Origin: Fibrobacter succinogenes
GTDB taxonomy: Bacteria > Fibrobacterota > Fibrobacteria > Fibrobacterales > Fibrobacteraceae
Length of the DNA: 64,000 nucleotides
Direction of reading: 5' to 3'
Assembly (NCBI GenBank): GCA_902761355.1
Contig: CACWJY010000004.1
Coordinates: 1-64,000, forward strand
This document shows positions 1 through 8,832 of this stretch, one piece after another. The notes beneath the pieces are model-generated. The model did not search any database and was not told the DNA's origin. It saw nothing but the letters and a program-made list of their open reading frames with translations. The number at the start of each line of letters is the position of its first letter. Positions within the stretch are counted from its first letter, which is position 1. The translations under genes and the position numbers were made by a program.

Positions 1-456
1 GAGCCACATTTGCTTTCCATTCGGAACGCCGCTCAGGTAACCCTTGAAATTGTTGTCCCTGGAATTGTAGTCCTGAATCGTCTTGAGTTCGCTCAGCACG
101 TATTCCAGGCGTTCCTTGATGAGTTCGTCGCCGGTTGCCGCATACTGCATCGCCAAGGCACTCAGGTAATGCCCCAGCACGTGGCCATCAAGCCCCGCCC
201 AGTTCGAAAACTTGCTGGCCTTCGGCTTCATCCCCGCCTCTTCGTAAAACGGCGCAATTAGCTTATCCGTATCGTAGGCGAGTAGCGTTTCAACATTCAA
301 GTCCTGCCGTTCTTTCAGCGGACCATCGAGCAGCTGCACATCGCCAAGCGCAAACATATCGGGGTAAAGCAGGTCTTGCGTATGCCCCTGAGCATACCAA
401 CATCCCATTGCAGCAAGGGCAACGCAAGCCATGTGATTGATCTTGATTCCAAACAT
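1..456 (-). CDS. GH127-type beta-L-arabinofuranosidase, N-terminal part
   Basis: The gene runs off the left edge of the window, so only the first 152 residues are present. Residues 1-23 look like a signal peptide (hydrophobic core VALAAMG, ending YAQG). After it come family hallmarks of GH127 (former DUF1680): LLDGPLKERQDLNVE, a DGHVLGHYLSAL stretch and GYLSGVPNGK. Known GH127 enzymes remove L-arabinofuranose from arabinose-rich side chains, which fits the neighbouring xylan enzymes. The ATG at 456 is preceded by an AAGGATGG-like ribosome site. The catalytic part lies outside the window. Upstream is a taaaatta promoter element with a degenerate copy of the cluster operator at 544-558. Confidence 0.8.
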   Translation of the reverse strand, partial: MFGIKINHMACVALAAMGCWYAQGHTQDLLYPDMFALGDVQLLDGPLKERQDLNVETLLAYDTDKLIAPFYEEAGMKPKASKFSNWAGLDGHVLGHYLSALAMQYAATGDELIKERLEYVLSELKTIQDYNSRDNNFKGYLSGVPNGKQMWL

Positions 457-493
457 CTCGTACCATCCTTTTTCCAGCACAAGCCAACCAATC

Positions 494-558
494 TAAAATT
501 AAATCCTGTAGCACGAAAAAATCCCCTATTCGGGGATTTAGTTTTGTCAAAATTTCAA
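494..558 (-). promoter_or_regulatory. Promoter and degenerate cluster operator of the GH127 gene
   Basis: The plus strand reads taaaatta at 494-501 (TAATTTTA on the coding strand, a -10-like box) and ttgtcaaaatttcaa at 544-558, which matches the cluster palindrome TKGAY-N5-RTCMA imperfectly (about 13 of 15). The centre-to-centre distance is 53.5 bp, the same as at the other promoters in this block. It is the weakest copy and is supported mainly by its position. Confidence 0.45.
515..539 (-). terminator. Rho-independent terminator after the lipoprotein gene
   Basis: An 8-bp stem aaatcccc/ggggattt with a 5-nt loop is followed on the minus strand by a run of T. It lies just downstream of the stop codon at 574 and ends the TIGR02147-lipoprotein operon. 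Confidence 0.8.
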
Positions 559-573
559 AGGGGTGTCCGGGAA

Positions 574-1818
574 CTAACGCTCAACAAAGTTACTGGGCTT
601 GACGCCGTAGAGCACGACATCGTCTATCCAGAATTCTGTATCGTCGTAGGCGGCAATCGAAATCGTCGTCATCGCCTTGCTGATGACATCCCAGCCGAGG
701 TTTCCGTAAAGGTCGTCGCGTGGCTTAAAGTTCAAAGGCTTTATCACGCGGCGGCTCCATTCACCATCTGTGGCAAGAGTGTCGTACGCCAAGGTTTTGC
801 CTTCGACATTTGAACTTCCCAGAGTTTCAAAGGCAATCGAGATGACGCCTGTTCCGCGAGCATAAAACACGATGGAATCCGTCGCCGAAATATCGCAGGG
901 AGACTCCTCCTTGCAAATCCATGTGCCAAAGAAAGACCACTTGCCCACTGTAGCCGAGGATTTCCAGTGCAACGCTCGGCCTTCGCGTCCAGCGCCCGCA
1001 TCTTCGATAAAGCTTGCGACACCTGCATCCACATCTGGCGTCGTCACCATGTTCGTGTCGGTGACGCGCATATAGCCTTCCACCGAGATTCCCAAATCAG
1101 TAATGAAAAATTCCTCGCTGTCCGACTCGAAATCAAGAATCTTGACGGAATCCGGCTCAAACGTGTAAACATAGGCCGAAGTTTCTTCGGCGGCATCGAC
1201 CGTAGCCGACCCCTCCACCACGCTATCGCCTACAATGTAACGCAACTCATATTCAAATGGCGGCAACGAATCCATCGCATAGAAACCCTGAGCGTCCGTC
1301 TTGACAAGACGATCCGAACCGTATACCTGAACCCAGGCATGGTCGACACCTTCGGGCAAATGCACCTTTCCGCGTAGACTTCCCGTCTTTTCCAGGACGA
1401 ACCGCACGGAATCTCCGTCCTTGATGTCTTCGGCTGAAATCTTTTTGAACAGGCCTTCGCCAGCATCCACCACTTCAAGCGTCGCCACATCGACAGCAAG
1501 GCTGTCAATACGGATGCAGCCCAGGGAATCCGTCACAAATTCGCTGAAGAATTCGGCATCCGCGGAATCTACAGCGGAACCTTCTTCAGAATTTTCCGCC
1601 GCGACACCCGCATCAGCCCCCTCTACGCTCCGGACATATTCCACAGAACGCACGCGCGCCACCACGTTTGCCGCCGGCAACGAATCTCCGCGGACAAACT
1701 GAATCAGGTAAGCGTTTTCCGTCTCCACCGTGCTGATTCCGGCCACGTCCTTCTCATTGGAACAGGCCCAAAACGCAAGAGACGCAAATACAGCGAGGAA
1801 TAAAAGCAAATTTTTCAT
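574..1818 (-). CDS. Lipoprotein with a C-terminal carbohydrate-binding-like domain (sensor candidate 1)
   Basis: A 414-residue exported lipoprotein: hydrophobic N-terminus, lipobox AFWAC with the acylated Cys at 19. The middle (about 120-220) looks like a carboxypeptidase-regulatory-like beta-sandwich (SLRGKVHLPEG, then FYAMDSLPPFEYELR). The C-terminal half, from ILDFESDSEEFF to EFWIDDVVLYGVK, resembles CBM11/CIA30-type galactose-binding folds. Its start overlaps the end of the upstream TIGR02147 gene by 4 bp (ATGA), which suggests translational coupling. The same pair occurs at 19544-21693 with the same layout. A role as a surface glycan sensor or binder is inferred from the fold and context only. 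Confidence 0.75.
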   Translation of the reverse strand: MKNLLLFLAVFASLAFWACSNEKDVAGISTVETENAYLIQFVRGDSLPAANVVARVRSVEYVRSVEGADAGVAAENSEEGSAVDSADAEFFSEFVTDSLGCIRIDSLAVDVATLEVVDAGEGLFKKISAEDIKDGDSVRFVLEKTGSLRGKVHLPEGVDHAWVQVYGSDRLVKTDAQGFYAMDSLPPFEYELRYIVGDSVVEGSATVDAAEETSAYVYTFEPDSVKILDFESDSEEFFITDLGISVEGYMRVTDTNMVTTPDVDAGVASFIEDAGAGREGRALHWKSSATVGKWSFFGTWICKEESPCDISATDSIVFYARGTGVISIAFETLGSSNVEGKTLAYDTLATDGEWSRRVIKPLNFKPRDDLYGNLGWDVISKAMTTISIAAYDDTEFWIDDVVLYGVKPSNFVER

Positions 1819-2678
1819 CTTTTCACCCCCACTTTTTTAGCCTGTGAACCCTTGGACTCCTTGGCAACTTCGGCGACCGGGTAAAAGGCGAATACGAACT
1901 GCATCGCGCGATTCACTTCCTTCACTTCGGCCACTCTCTTCTGCACCTGGCGTCTAAATTCAAGGGTCATTTCATTCAAGTCATCAAAACATTCATCGTC
2001 CACACCCACCAGCAGCGAAGAGATGTTCCGCTTCGCGGGCTCCACGGCAATCAGCGCGTTCTGCGCCAGCGCCAAGAGCTGGTTCTGGTAGCTGCGAATG
2101 GCGGCAGTCTTTGTCGGAGACCCCGCCGATGTAAAGTTAGCAGTTGTCGCAGCATAGCGTTCCGAGGCAAGGGGCGTAATCAGCTTCAAATCCTTAAGAA
2201 CCGCTATAGCCTCGCGCACCTGGTCTTCCGAGACAGCGGGCGTAATCTGCTTCACCAGGCGAGAAACCTCGGCATGCCCCCCGTTCATCTCAATCAGCGC
2301 CCGCACCACCGGAATCCACCACTTGCTTAAAAACAGGTATTCGCTCGCACTGAACTTGCGCAAGTCCACATCCTGCAGCGAAAGCGCCATCTTGTAGAGC
2401 TTTTCCTTTTTCGACTGCGACTTCGCCTTTGCCGCCGCCACCAGGATTTCAAAAATCTCACCGCTACGCCCCTTCAGGTCCAACAGGTCCTTCGCCAGGG
2501 GAATGCTGTGGTTCGGCAGATGCAGTTCCTTGTTCAGCACGCGGAAAATTTGGCTCGTATCGAGTCCCAGCTTCTGCCCAATCATCTTATAGGAATACAG
2601 GGGCATATCCAGCTTGCGCTGGGTATAGTAATTCTTGAGCAGGTCCCTGTAATCGCTAATTTCGTTGATGTTCAACAT
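1815..2678 (-). CDS. TIGR02147 family putative transcriptional regulator (copy 1)
   Basis: Cytoplasmic protein of 287 residues. The N-terminus (ISDYRDLLKNYY, then YSYKMIGQKLGLDTSQIFRV) resembles a helix-turn-helix region, and the C-terminal part is the DUF4423-like section typical of TIGR02147, a family expanded in Fibrobacter. I chose the ATG at 2678 rather than the upstream TTG at 2708 because it gives the same N-terminus and exactly the same length as the paralogue at 20830-21693. No strong Shine-Dalgarno is visible. The gene overlaps the lipoprotein gene by 4 bp, and its promoter carries the cluster palindrome, so autoregulation is plausible. DNA binding is inferred, not shown. Confidence 0.8.
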   Translation of the reverse strand: MLNINEISDYRDLLKNYYTQRKLDMPLYSYKMIGQKLGLDTSQIFRVLNKELHLPNHSIPLAKDLLDLKGRSGEIFEILVAAAKAKSQSKKEKLYKMALSLQDVDLRKFSASEYLFLSKWWIPVVRALIEMNGGHAEVSRLVKQITPAVSEDQVREAIAVLKDLKLITPLASERYAATTANFTSAGSPTKTAAIRSYQNQLLALAQNALIAVEPAKRNISSLLVGVDDECFDDLNEMTLEFRRQVQKRVAEVKEVNRAMQFVFAFYPVAEVAKESKGSQAKKVGVKR

Positions 2679-2712
2679 AGGCGCATTCTCGAAAAGACAT
2701 TCATCCAATCAA

Positions 2713-2776
2713 TAAAATAATCTTTTCTACCCCGCCGGGAACGCCTATATTGAATTTTCCTTTGAAAAAATGTCAA
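2713..2776 (-). promoter_or_regulatory. Promoter and cluster operator of TIGR02147 copy 1
   Basis: A taaaataa box at 2713-2720 (TTATTTTA on the coding strand) and the palindrome ttgaaaaaatgtcaa at 2762-2776, itself inside a larger inverted repeat cctttga...tcaaagg (2759-2779). Centre-to-centre distance is 52.5 bp. Confidence 0.6.
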
Positions 2777-2807
2777 AGGCTTTAACTCAATAAGAAAGGG
2801 CCTTAAA

Positions 2808-4631
2808 CTACTTTATCCTGTGTCCGGTCAGGTCGAAACGCTTACCGTTCTTATCGATGAAAAGTGTATTGCCTTTCTTAATAAGGCGCGGAGCAGAGGC
2901 ATCGCTGCGTACAACGGGGAGAGCTGTGCGAAGGCCCGTTGTTTCGCAACTTTCACCTGCGCAGAATTTGATCCAGTCAATATCCATCCAGTCGCCGGTG
3001 ACCATAAAGCGGAGAATATGTTCGCCTTCGGTCAGGCTTACCTTAGCTTCAACCGTATTGTATTCGTCGTAATTATCTTCTCCGGTAGTCGCCTGCGGAA
3101 CAGCAATTTCTTCGGTGATATCCTTACCGTCCATCGAGAGTTTGAAACTGGAGGTACTGTTTGCCGAAGCCACGGAAGCGTTCATCGTATAAGTTCCTGT
3201 CGCAGCAACTTTCACGGTGTATTCGAGCCATTCGCCAGCCTGGTTGTAGCCGACGATGATGCCAGACGCCTTCTTGTAAAGGTCTACACCGGTACCCGGG
3301 CGGTAGTCAGAATCGCCATGGTTTTCGGTATCGCTTTCGTTGTAGGTGGTGTTGCCCTGGCCTACGCCGTTAATGTCAAAGTCTTCCACTTCGATCTTGC
3401 CCGGAATGGCGAGAGCTTCACCCTTGAACGGGGCGCGCGGAACTGGCTTGAGAACCAAGCGGAGGAGTGCCGAGCCGTGAGCCGGGAGTTCTATAGAAAC
3501 GCTGCTACGCGGGCCCAAGTCCTTCTTTTGCCATGCATCGCGAACTTCCACTTCGCCTTCTACGCCAATATCTGCAAAGGTGCATTCAACAGTCTGGGTA
3601 GAGTTATTGTTATTGAGGAGCGCTACGGCAAGGTCGCCATTCTTCAAGGGCTTGGTCCAAACCTGCTTACCCTGCTTGTCAGAGATGCGGTGGCCCTGAA
3701 CGCCCAGGGAATCCTGGTTGATGGCAATCATGTCCTTGTTCAGGTAGAGTTCCTTGGTTTCGTTGCTCATGTTGCGCACGTCGGAACTGATCATGATGGG
3801 AGCAGCCATAATGGACCACATCGTCATCTGGGAGCGCTGTTCTTCGTAAGAGAGCCCCCTGTTGCCCACTTCGAGCATGTCCGGGTCATTCCAGTGGCCG
3901 GGCTTTGCAATCTGCCAATACTTGTTGTTCGCGTCGATAATTTCATAGACGCCGCGGTACCAAGAAGTGGAAATCCATTCAGGGCCGATATCGAAAGTGG
4001 TACGCCAGAGGTTAGCGATTTTGGGCATCCAGTCCTTGTATTCCCACATGCAAATGCTGAACACGATGTCGCGTCCGGAATTGCGGAGAGCGTTGGACAT
4101 GGCAGTGTAATCTTTTTCCTGGGTTCTCGGATCGGAATCGCAGTTGTCGTACTTCCAGTAGTCCACACCCCATTCGGCGAGCTTCTTGGCATCCTGTTCT
4201 TCGTGACCATTGGAGCCGCTTTCGCTCTGCCAGTTGCTGTTATAATGGTGGCAGGTGCGTTTACCGCGGTCGCCATAAAGACCGAACTTCAGGCCCTTCT
4301 TATGTACATAATCGGCAATGGCCTTCATGCCGCTCGGGAATGTTTTCGGGTTGTTCTGGAGGTTGCCCTGGGCATCGCGCTTGGTATCCATCCAGTTGTC
4401 GTCGAGGTTCAGGTAAATGTAGCCCGCGTCTTTCAAGCCAGAAGACACCATGGCATCGGCGATTTCCTGAATCTGCTTTTCGTTGATGTTTTCGTGGAAC
4501 ACGTTCCAGCTGTTCCATCCCAAAGGAGGCGTAAGCACCAAACTATCCGGATGCGCAAAAGCCTGAGAGGTCAAACCACAGAAGGCAAGGGCAACTGCCC
4601 CGCCGAGCGAGCATTTTTTTAAACCAAACAT
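2808..4631 (-). CDS. GH27 alpha-galactosidase with CBM6
   Basis: A 607-residue secreted enzyme expected to remove alpha-galactose from hemicellulose such as galactoglucomannan or galactosylated side chains. Signal peptide about 1-26. The GH27 barrel starts at LTPPLGWNSWN. The nucleophile is Asp162 in KYDNC and the acid/base is Asp249 in WNDPDMLEVGN. A beta-sandwich follows, then a CBM6 from IPGKIEVEDFD to DWMDIDWIKF. The last about 40 residues (ending FDLTGHRIK) differ from the tail of the other enzymes here. The ATG at 4631 is chosen over 4637 because GGAGAG sits at correct spacing (6 nt) only for 4631. It has its own promoter and operator. Confidence 0.92.
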   Translation of the reverse strand: MFGLKKCSLGGAVALAFCGLTSQAFAHPDSLVLTPPLGWNSWNVFHENINEKQIQEIADAMVSSGLKDAGYIYLNLDDNWMDTKRDAQGNLQNNPKTFPSGMKAIADYVHKKGLKFGLYGDRGKRTCHHYNSNWQSESGSNGHEEQDAKKLAEWGVDYWKYDNCDSDPRTQEKDYTAMSNALRNSGRDIVFSICMWEYKDWMPKIANLWRTTFDIGPEWISTSWYRGVYEIIDANNKYWQIAKPGHWNDPDMLEVGNRGLSYEEQRSQMTMWSIMAAPIMISSDVRNMSNETKELYLNKDMIAINQDSLGVQGHRISDKQGKQVWTKPLKNGDLAVALLNNNNSTQTVECTFADIGVEGEVEVRDAWQKKDLGPRSSVSIELPAHGSALLRLVLKPVPRAPFKGEALAIPGKIEVEDFDINGVGQGNTTYNESDTENHGDSDYRPGTGVDLYKKASGIIVGYNQAGEWLEYTVKVAATGTYTMNASVASANSTSSFKLSMDGKDITEEIAVPQATTGEDNYDEYNTVEAKVSLTEGEHILRFMVTGDWMDIDWIKFCAGESCETTGLRTALPVVRSDASAPRLIKKGNTLFIDKNGKRFDLTGHRIK

Positions 4632-4661
4632 CTTCATCTCTCCATGATGATATTTACATCT

Positions 4662-4727
4662 TAAAAATACTCCAAAAAAAGGGGATAACTCACCCAGAAA
4701 AGCAAAACGGCATTGACTATTTGTCAA
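4662..4727 (-). promoter_or_regulatory. Promoter and perfect cluster operator of the GH27 gene
   Basis: A taaaaata box at 4662-4669 and the perfect palindrome ttgactatttgtcaa at 4713-4727. Centre distance is 54.5 bp. The operator lies inside the stem of the hairpin at 4705-4735. Confidence 0.6.
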
Positions 4728-4735
4728 TGCCGTTT
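4705..4735 (-). terminator. Hairpin terminator of the esterase gene, overlapping the GH27 operator
   Basis: A perfect 13-bp stem aaacggcattgac/gtcaatgccgttt with a 5-nt loop, followed on the minus strand by TGCTTTTCT. It is placed to end the transcript from the esterase gene at 4797-6296, yet its stem contains the complete operator palindrome of the next gene. Confidence 0.65.
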
Positions 4736-4796
4736 GTCATATTATTTGCGAATTTAAGCGAATTTCAGCAATTTTTACCGGTAAAAGCGACCATTT

Positions 4797-6296
4797 TTAT
4801 TTAACATAAAACAAAGTCTTTTTGCCGTTCTCGCTACGGAGCATGTAGACGCCCTTCCCGAATTTGGCCTTCAACAAAGTCTCCGTTTCCGTCGCATGGC
4901 GAATTTTCACCGTTCCGAGGCGTTTGCCGGAGAGGCTATATACCGCATATTCGGCGGTAGCAGCGACAACCGAGCCCATTTTCGGTGCAAAGCCAGTCAA
5001 TTCCGGATCCGTCGGAGCATCAATCTTTTTAAGCACGACATTATCCAGCATAAGCGTACCCGTTGCAGCGCCCGCGTTAAAGCTCAAGCGGCTGTTGGTA
5101 TCCGTTGCGGCTGTCATCTGGAAATTGAACTTGAAGTTCTTTACATCTGTTCCAATTTCAAAATTCTGCTTTTCCTTGAGGTAGCTTTCCCACGGGTCAT
5201 TATGCTGTTCCACGTTCACTTCGAGCATGCGGGCAGCGCTTGCGACTGCATCAAAGCTTACCTCGTACCACTGGTCTTTTACAAGGCGCAAGTCATGCTG
5301 AATCAGCTGCACCTGGTAATTCTGCGTGCCGATTGCCGAAATATCGAGCTTGTACTTGCCGTCTTTCGCATCGCCGGTGGCCTGAGCATCACCATGCAAC
5401 TGCAAATCCCAAGCGACAGCACTTGAATCAAAGCCGCCGTTAAAGACTTCTTCGCGGTTCGTGGGCACGACAATCGCCGGAGCCGGCGGCGTGATGCTAG
5501 AACCATCGAGCGAATAGTTCTTCACAAAGTTCCAGATTTCCACGCTCGTATTCACGCTCACGGCCTCGTCCATGGAATACCAGTGGCCCTTGCCGTCAAT
5601 AGTCAGCAGACGCACTTCCACATTATCGGTGCAACCGCTCCAAATTTCAAGCGATGCGGCAGAGCCCGGCTTGGTCGACGGATACGGCTTAATCTTCTGC
5701 GAATTGCTGGAGCACTTCTGTGCATTGACCCAGCCCTTGAGGGTATTCACGGTGCTATTGTAGTTCACCACGTCGTCGGTGGTGCCGTGCGTATGCATAA
5801 TCGGCATGGCGCGCTTGGGCGAATTCACGCCACCGCCACCCGAAACAGGCGCAATAGCCGCAATCTGGTCGCCCATCTTGTTTGCCACATGGTAACTCAT
5901 CATGCCACCCATCGAAAATCCCGAAACGTACACACGGTTTTTATCAATGCCGTACTTGTTGTACATCTCGTTGATGATGGCCTTGATAAAATTGATGTCT
6001 TTATTGCCACCGATGTCCCAGGCCTTATTTTCGCCGTTGGGGAACACCACCACGAAGCGCGCCGTATCGGCAATGGATTCCCACTTCGCCGCATTCTTCT
6101 GGTAGGGGGCATCTTGGTTCATGCCGTGCATCTGAATGATGAGCGGGCGATTCTTTTCGATTCCCGACGGAGCATACACGAGCATGCTGCGGGATTTTCC
6201 GTCAACAGTTATGTTGTCAGCAACAGCATGACCCGTAAGCAGCGCAACACTTGCAAAGGCAAGCACCACCTTGCCCAAATTTTTCATACCAAACAT
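4797..6296 (-). CDS. CE1/PHB-depolymerase-like esterase with a CBM4/9-like module
   Basis: A 499-residue secreted esterase, probably acting on acetyl or feruloyl groups of xylan. Signal peptide about 1-26. The alpha/beta-hydrolase domain carries the nucleophile Ser128 in GFSMGG, an acidic pair at Asp174/175 and His238 in GKGHWY as the likely triad. Residues about 285-430 (FNGGFDSS to LMLDNVVLKK) look like a CBM4/9-type beta-sandwich. The end (YAVYSLSGKRLG, then GKGVYMLRSENGKK) is the shared basic tail. AAGGAG lies about 6 nt before the ATG at 6296. Only 24 bp separate it from the GH43 gene upstream, with no terminator, so the two are probably cotranscribed. The substrate is not resolved by sequence. 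Confidence 0.85.
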   Translation of the reverse strand: MFGMKNLGKVVLAFASVALLTGHAVADNITVDGKSRSMLVYAPSGIEKNRPLIIQMHGMNQDAPYQKNAAKWESIADTARFVVVFPNGENKAWDIGGNKDINFIKAIINEMYNKYGIDKNRVYVSGFSMGGMMSYHVANKMGDQIAAIAPVSGGGGVNSPKRAMPIMHTHGTTDDVVNYNSTVNTLKGWVNAQKCSSNSQKIKPYPSTKPGSAASLEIWSGCTDNVEVRLLTIDGKGHWYSMDEAVSVNTSVEIWNFVKNYSLDGSSITPPAPAIVVPTNREEVFNGGFDSSAVAWDLQLHGDAQATGDAKDGKYKLDISAIGTQNYQVQLIQHDLRLVKDQWYEVSFDAVASAARMLEVNVEQHNDPWESYLKEKQNFEIGTDVKNFKFNFQMTAATDTNSRLSFNAGAATGTLMLDNVVLKKIDAPTDPELTGFAPKMGSVVAATAEYAVYSLSGKRLGTVKIRHATETETLLKAKFGKGVYMLRSENGKKTLFYVK

Positions 6297-6320
6297 CCTT
6301 CGCTCCTTTTTTATGGATCC

Positions 6321-8645
6321 TTACTTCGTTACCGTAAAGCGACGAACCATCCCATTCTTCGCCCTAATCAGGTACACGCCCTTTTCCGAAACCATGGCGC
6401 GCACCTTAGACTGAGCCTCGCTTGCACTTGTCGCAAACACGGAGCCCACAAAGTTTCCGTTCAGGCCATACACGCGGTAAACCTGTTCGGCCTGCACATC
6501 GTAGCGCACAGCATTTGCGATACCTGTCGGATCAATCGGTTCCGGGTCCGTAGCGTCCTTGCCCTTCACGAATGTGAAGTAGTCAATATCGAGCCAAGCG
6601 CCAGTAACCGTAAAGCGGAGCACATGTTCGCCAGCAGGGAGCGTTACATTGGCCTTAACCTTGTTGTAATCGTCGTAATTCTCTTCGCCGGAGCTTGCTG
6701 CCGGCACCGCGATTTCTTCGGTAATGTCCTTGCCATCCAAGGAGAGCTTGAAGCTCGAGGTAGAGCCAGCCGCAGCAACAGCCGCGAACATGGTGTAATC
6801 ACCTGCATCCTTTACGTTCACGGTGTATTCGAGCCAGTCGCCTTCGCTGTTGTAGCCCACAATGACGCCGGTAGCCTTCTTGTAAAGGTCAACGCCCGTG
6901 CCCTTGCGGTAATCGCTATCGCCGTGGTTTTCGGAATCGGCGTCATAGTAAGAGGTTCCATCTTTACCCTTGCCCGGAACGTCGAAGTTTTCTGCTTCGA
7001 TCTTGCCCGGGAGCGCAACGGCAGGGCAATTTTCACCAGCAGCGCAGAACGGAGTCTGCGGAACAGGTTCAGAGCCAGCGCCATCGAGATAAATTTCATC
7101 GTTCACATCGGTACCGACCTTGAACCAGTCAAAGTCTGCGTAACCACCGGCCTGCTTGGTCGCAAAGTTGAAGAGGCCCCAACGCACGCCCACGAACATG
7201 TGCAGGTCGTAATTGAGCTTTACGTCGCTACCAATCTTTGTCCAGGTATTGCCATCGGTACTGTAATAGAAGTATGCGGTACCGCGGTCAATCGGCAAGT
7301 CAAAATCGATACGCAAGTAAACCTTGGAACCCGAAAGGGCCTGGCTTGCAGCCTGTTTTTCACCATCCTTATTACCGGTGTACATCACCACCTTGTAGCT
7401 ACCGCCATCTTTAGCAAGAGCAACAAAACCCTTGTCGTCCTGCAGGGCAACGAGGCCGGCCATGTCGCCATCCTTCATGCCGGTGCCATCCACAAGCGTG
7501 CGTCCCGAGCACTTGGGGCCAAAAGAGCGCTGGGTCAAGGTGTTCTTCGCATTCACCACGCGGCTATCGGTGCGGCTCGTAGTAATGCGGTAGAAGCCCG
7601 GATTTGCAGACAAGCTCCAGTTCTTGTTATCGGGGTTATGGTTGAACTGCCATTCGAGAGCAAGTTCGCTAGATTCAAAGTCATCAGAAGTCACCATGCC
7701 GTAGCCCGGCAGCGGAGATTCCGGCAAGTCAATTGTAGAGGGGGCCTTGGAGCCGCTCGTGGGCACAGGCCAGCCGTCCTTCCATTCCATCGGAACCAAG
7801 TGCGACATACGGCCAACCGGGCCGGAATCGCGGAACAAAAGTGCATACCACTTGCCATCGGGAGTGTCAAAGATGCCACCCTGCGCCACACCGTTGTCAG
7901 AAAGGAAGTACTTTCCGCTGTAACCAGAGAGCAAGTTCTTGGAACGGTAAACAATTTCGCTGCGGCTCTTGCCTGCCGGCCAAGAAATCGTGAACAAGTA
8001 ATATTCGCCGTTCACCTTTTCCATGTGCGAACCTTCTTGCTGCACATAGTAATTGCTGGTGCCGGTCACCTGATTCACGCTAACGCCGCCAACCTTACCG
8101 CTCTTGCCGCCAGCCTTCACGCCGCTAGCGTCGTCGTTCAACTGCACGTAGCTAATCTGGTCGCCACTGCCGTAGAACACCCACACGGTACCGTCGTCAT
8201 CGAAGAAGAGGGACGGATCGTGATAGAACGGGAGCTGCACTTCGCTCCACTGGCCGCTTTCCACGTCAGCGGTTTTGTACAAATGCGTCTTGCCTGTCGT
8301 GTAGGACGGGGTCAGCACGTAGAAGAATCCCTTGTGGTAACGAATGCTCGAAGCCCATGAGCCCTTACCGTAGGCGTCCTTGCCGCCATTCAAGTTCTGC
8401 TGGTCATTGTTGGTAAGAGTCTGGTAGGCATAGCCCACCGTGCGCCACTGGGCCAAATCGGTACTCTTAAAGACAGGCACGCCCGGGGCAAAATGCATAG
8501 TCGTTGTCACCATGTAATAGGCATCATCAACACGGACAATAGAGGGGTCCGGACTGTCGACATACATGATTGGATTATTAACCGTAGCGGCGTAAACAGC
8601 GCACGAACTAACGAGGGCAACGCCCAAACCTTTAAGCCATCCCAT
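6321..8645 (-). CDS. GH43 arabinofuranosidase/beta-xylosidase with CBM6
   Basis: A 774-residue secreted enzyme. Signal peptide about 1-20. The five-bladed GH43 domain shows the general base Asp33 in SPDPSIV, the pKa-tuning Asp in HDPSLFFDDDG and the acid Glu in QEGSHMEK. A concanavalin-like C2 domain (DFESSELALEWQFNHN to GGYADFDWFKVG) follows, as in GH43 xylosidase/arabinofuranosidase subfamilies, then CBM6 (LPGKIEAENFDVPG to WLDIDYFTF) and the shared tail ending RRFTVTK. The ATG at 8645, with AAGGAG 8 nt upstream, is preferred to an upstream GTG at 8681 that would spoil the signal peptide. First gene of a two-gene unit with the CE1 esterase. Confidence 0.92.
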   Translation of the reverse strand: MGWLKGLGVALVSSCAVYAATVNNPIMYVDSPDPSIVRVDDAYYMVTTTMHFAPGVPVFKSTDLAQWRTVGYAYQTLTNNDQQNLNGGKDAYGKGSWASSIRYHKGFFYVLTPSYTTGKTHLYKTADVESGQWSEVQLPFYHDPSLFFDDDGTVWVFYGSGDQISYVQLNDDASGVKAGGKSGKVGGVSVNQVTGTSNYYVQQEGSHMEKVNGEYYLFTISWPAGKSRSEIVYRSKNLLSGYSGKYFLSDNGVAQGGIFDTPDGKWYALLFRDSGPVGRMSHLVPMEWKDGWPVPTSGSKAPSTIDLPESPLPGYGMVTSDDFESSELALEWQFNHNPDNKNWSLSANPGFYRITTSRTDSRVVNAKNTLTQRSFGPKCSGRTLVDGTGMKDGDMAGLVALQDDKGFVALAKDGGSYKVVMYTGNKDGEKQAASQALSGSKVYLRIDFDLPIDRGTAYFYYSTDGNTWTKIGSDVKLNYDLHMFVGVRWGLFNFATKQAGGYADFDWFKVGTDVNDEIYLDGAGSEPVPQTPFCAAGENCPAVALPGKIEAENFDVPGKGKDGTSYYDADSENHGDSDYRKGTGVDLYKKATGVIVGYNSEGDWLEYTVNVKDAGDYTMFAAVAAAGSTSSFKLSLDGKDITEEIAVPAASSGEENYDDYNKVKANVTLPAGEHVLRFTVTGAWLDIDYFTFVKGKDATDPEPIDPTGIANAVRYDVQAEQVYRVYGLNGNFVGSVFATSASEAQSKVRAMVSEKGVYLIRAKNGMVRRFTVTK

Positions 8646-8697
8646 ATCAGTACTCCTTCTGCTGGGCGCACCACCGCCCACGCATAATCTTACAACC

Positions 8698-8763
8698 TAA
8701 AATTACCCTAAAAAAGTCACAATAGACACCCCGCAGGCCCATTATCCTTTGATAAATTATCCA
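8698..8763 (-). promoter_or_regulatory. Promoter and cluster operator of the GH43-CE1 unit
   Basis: A taaaatta box at 8698-8705 (AGGGTAATTTTAG on the coding strand) and the palindrome ttgataaattatcca at 8749-8763. Centre distance is 54.5 bp. Confidence 0.65.
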
Positions 8764-8775
8764 AGGTATCATAAA

Positions 8776-8800
8776 ACCCCTGATTTTACAAATCAGGGGT
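8776..8800 (-). terminator. Rho-independent terminator after the CE6 esterase / small ORF
   Basis: An 11-bp perfect stem acccctgattt/aaatcaggggt with a 3-nt loop is followed on the minus strand by TTTTAT. It lies 33 nt after the stop of the 27-codon reading frame at 8833-8916. Confidence 0.85.
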
Positions 8801-8832
8801 AAATTCACAAGAGAGAGAGTTTTTACTAAAAA

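Noticed and set aside
4773..4786. Palindrome ttttaccggtaaaa as a cluster operator
   Set aside because: It does not match the TKGAY-N5-RTCMA pattern, lies just after the esterase stop codon and is not repeated elsewhere in the block.
5583..8360. A 925-codon open frame on the plus strand opposite the GH43 and CE1 genes
   Set aside because: It is the antisense shadow of two clear enzyme genes. It has no ribosome site, no recognisable domain and a composition dictated by the opposite strand. The same holds for the long frames opposite the GH27 gene (2820-4622), opposite GH43 paralogue B (17440-19380), opposite metH (30793-32559) and opposite the carboxyltransferase (53530-55224).
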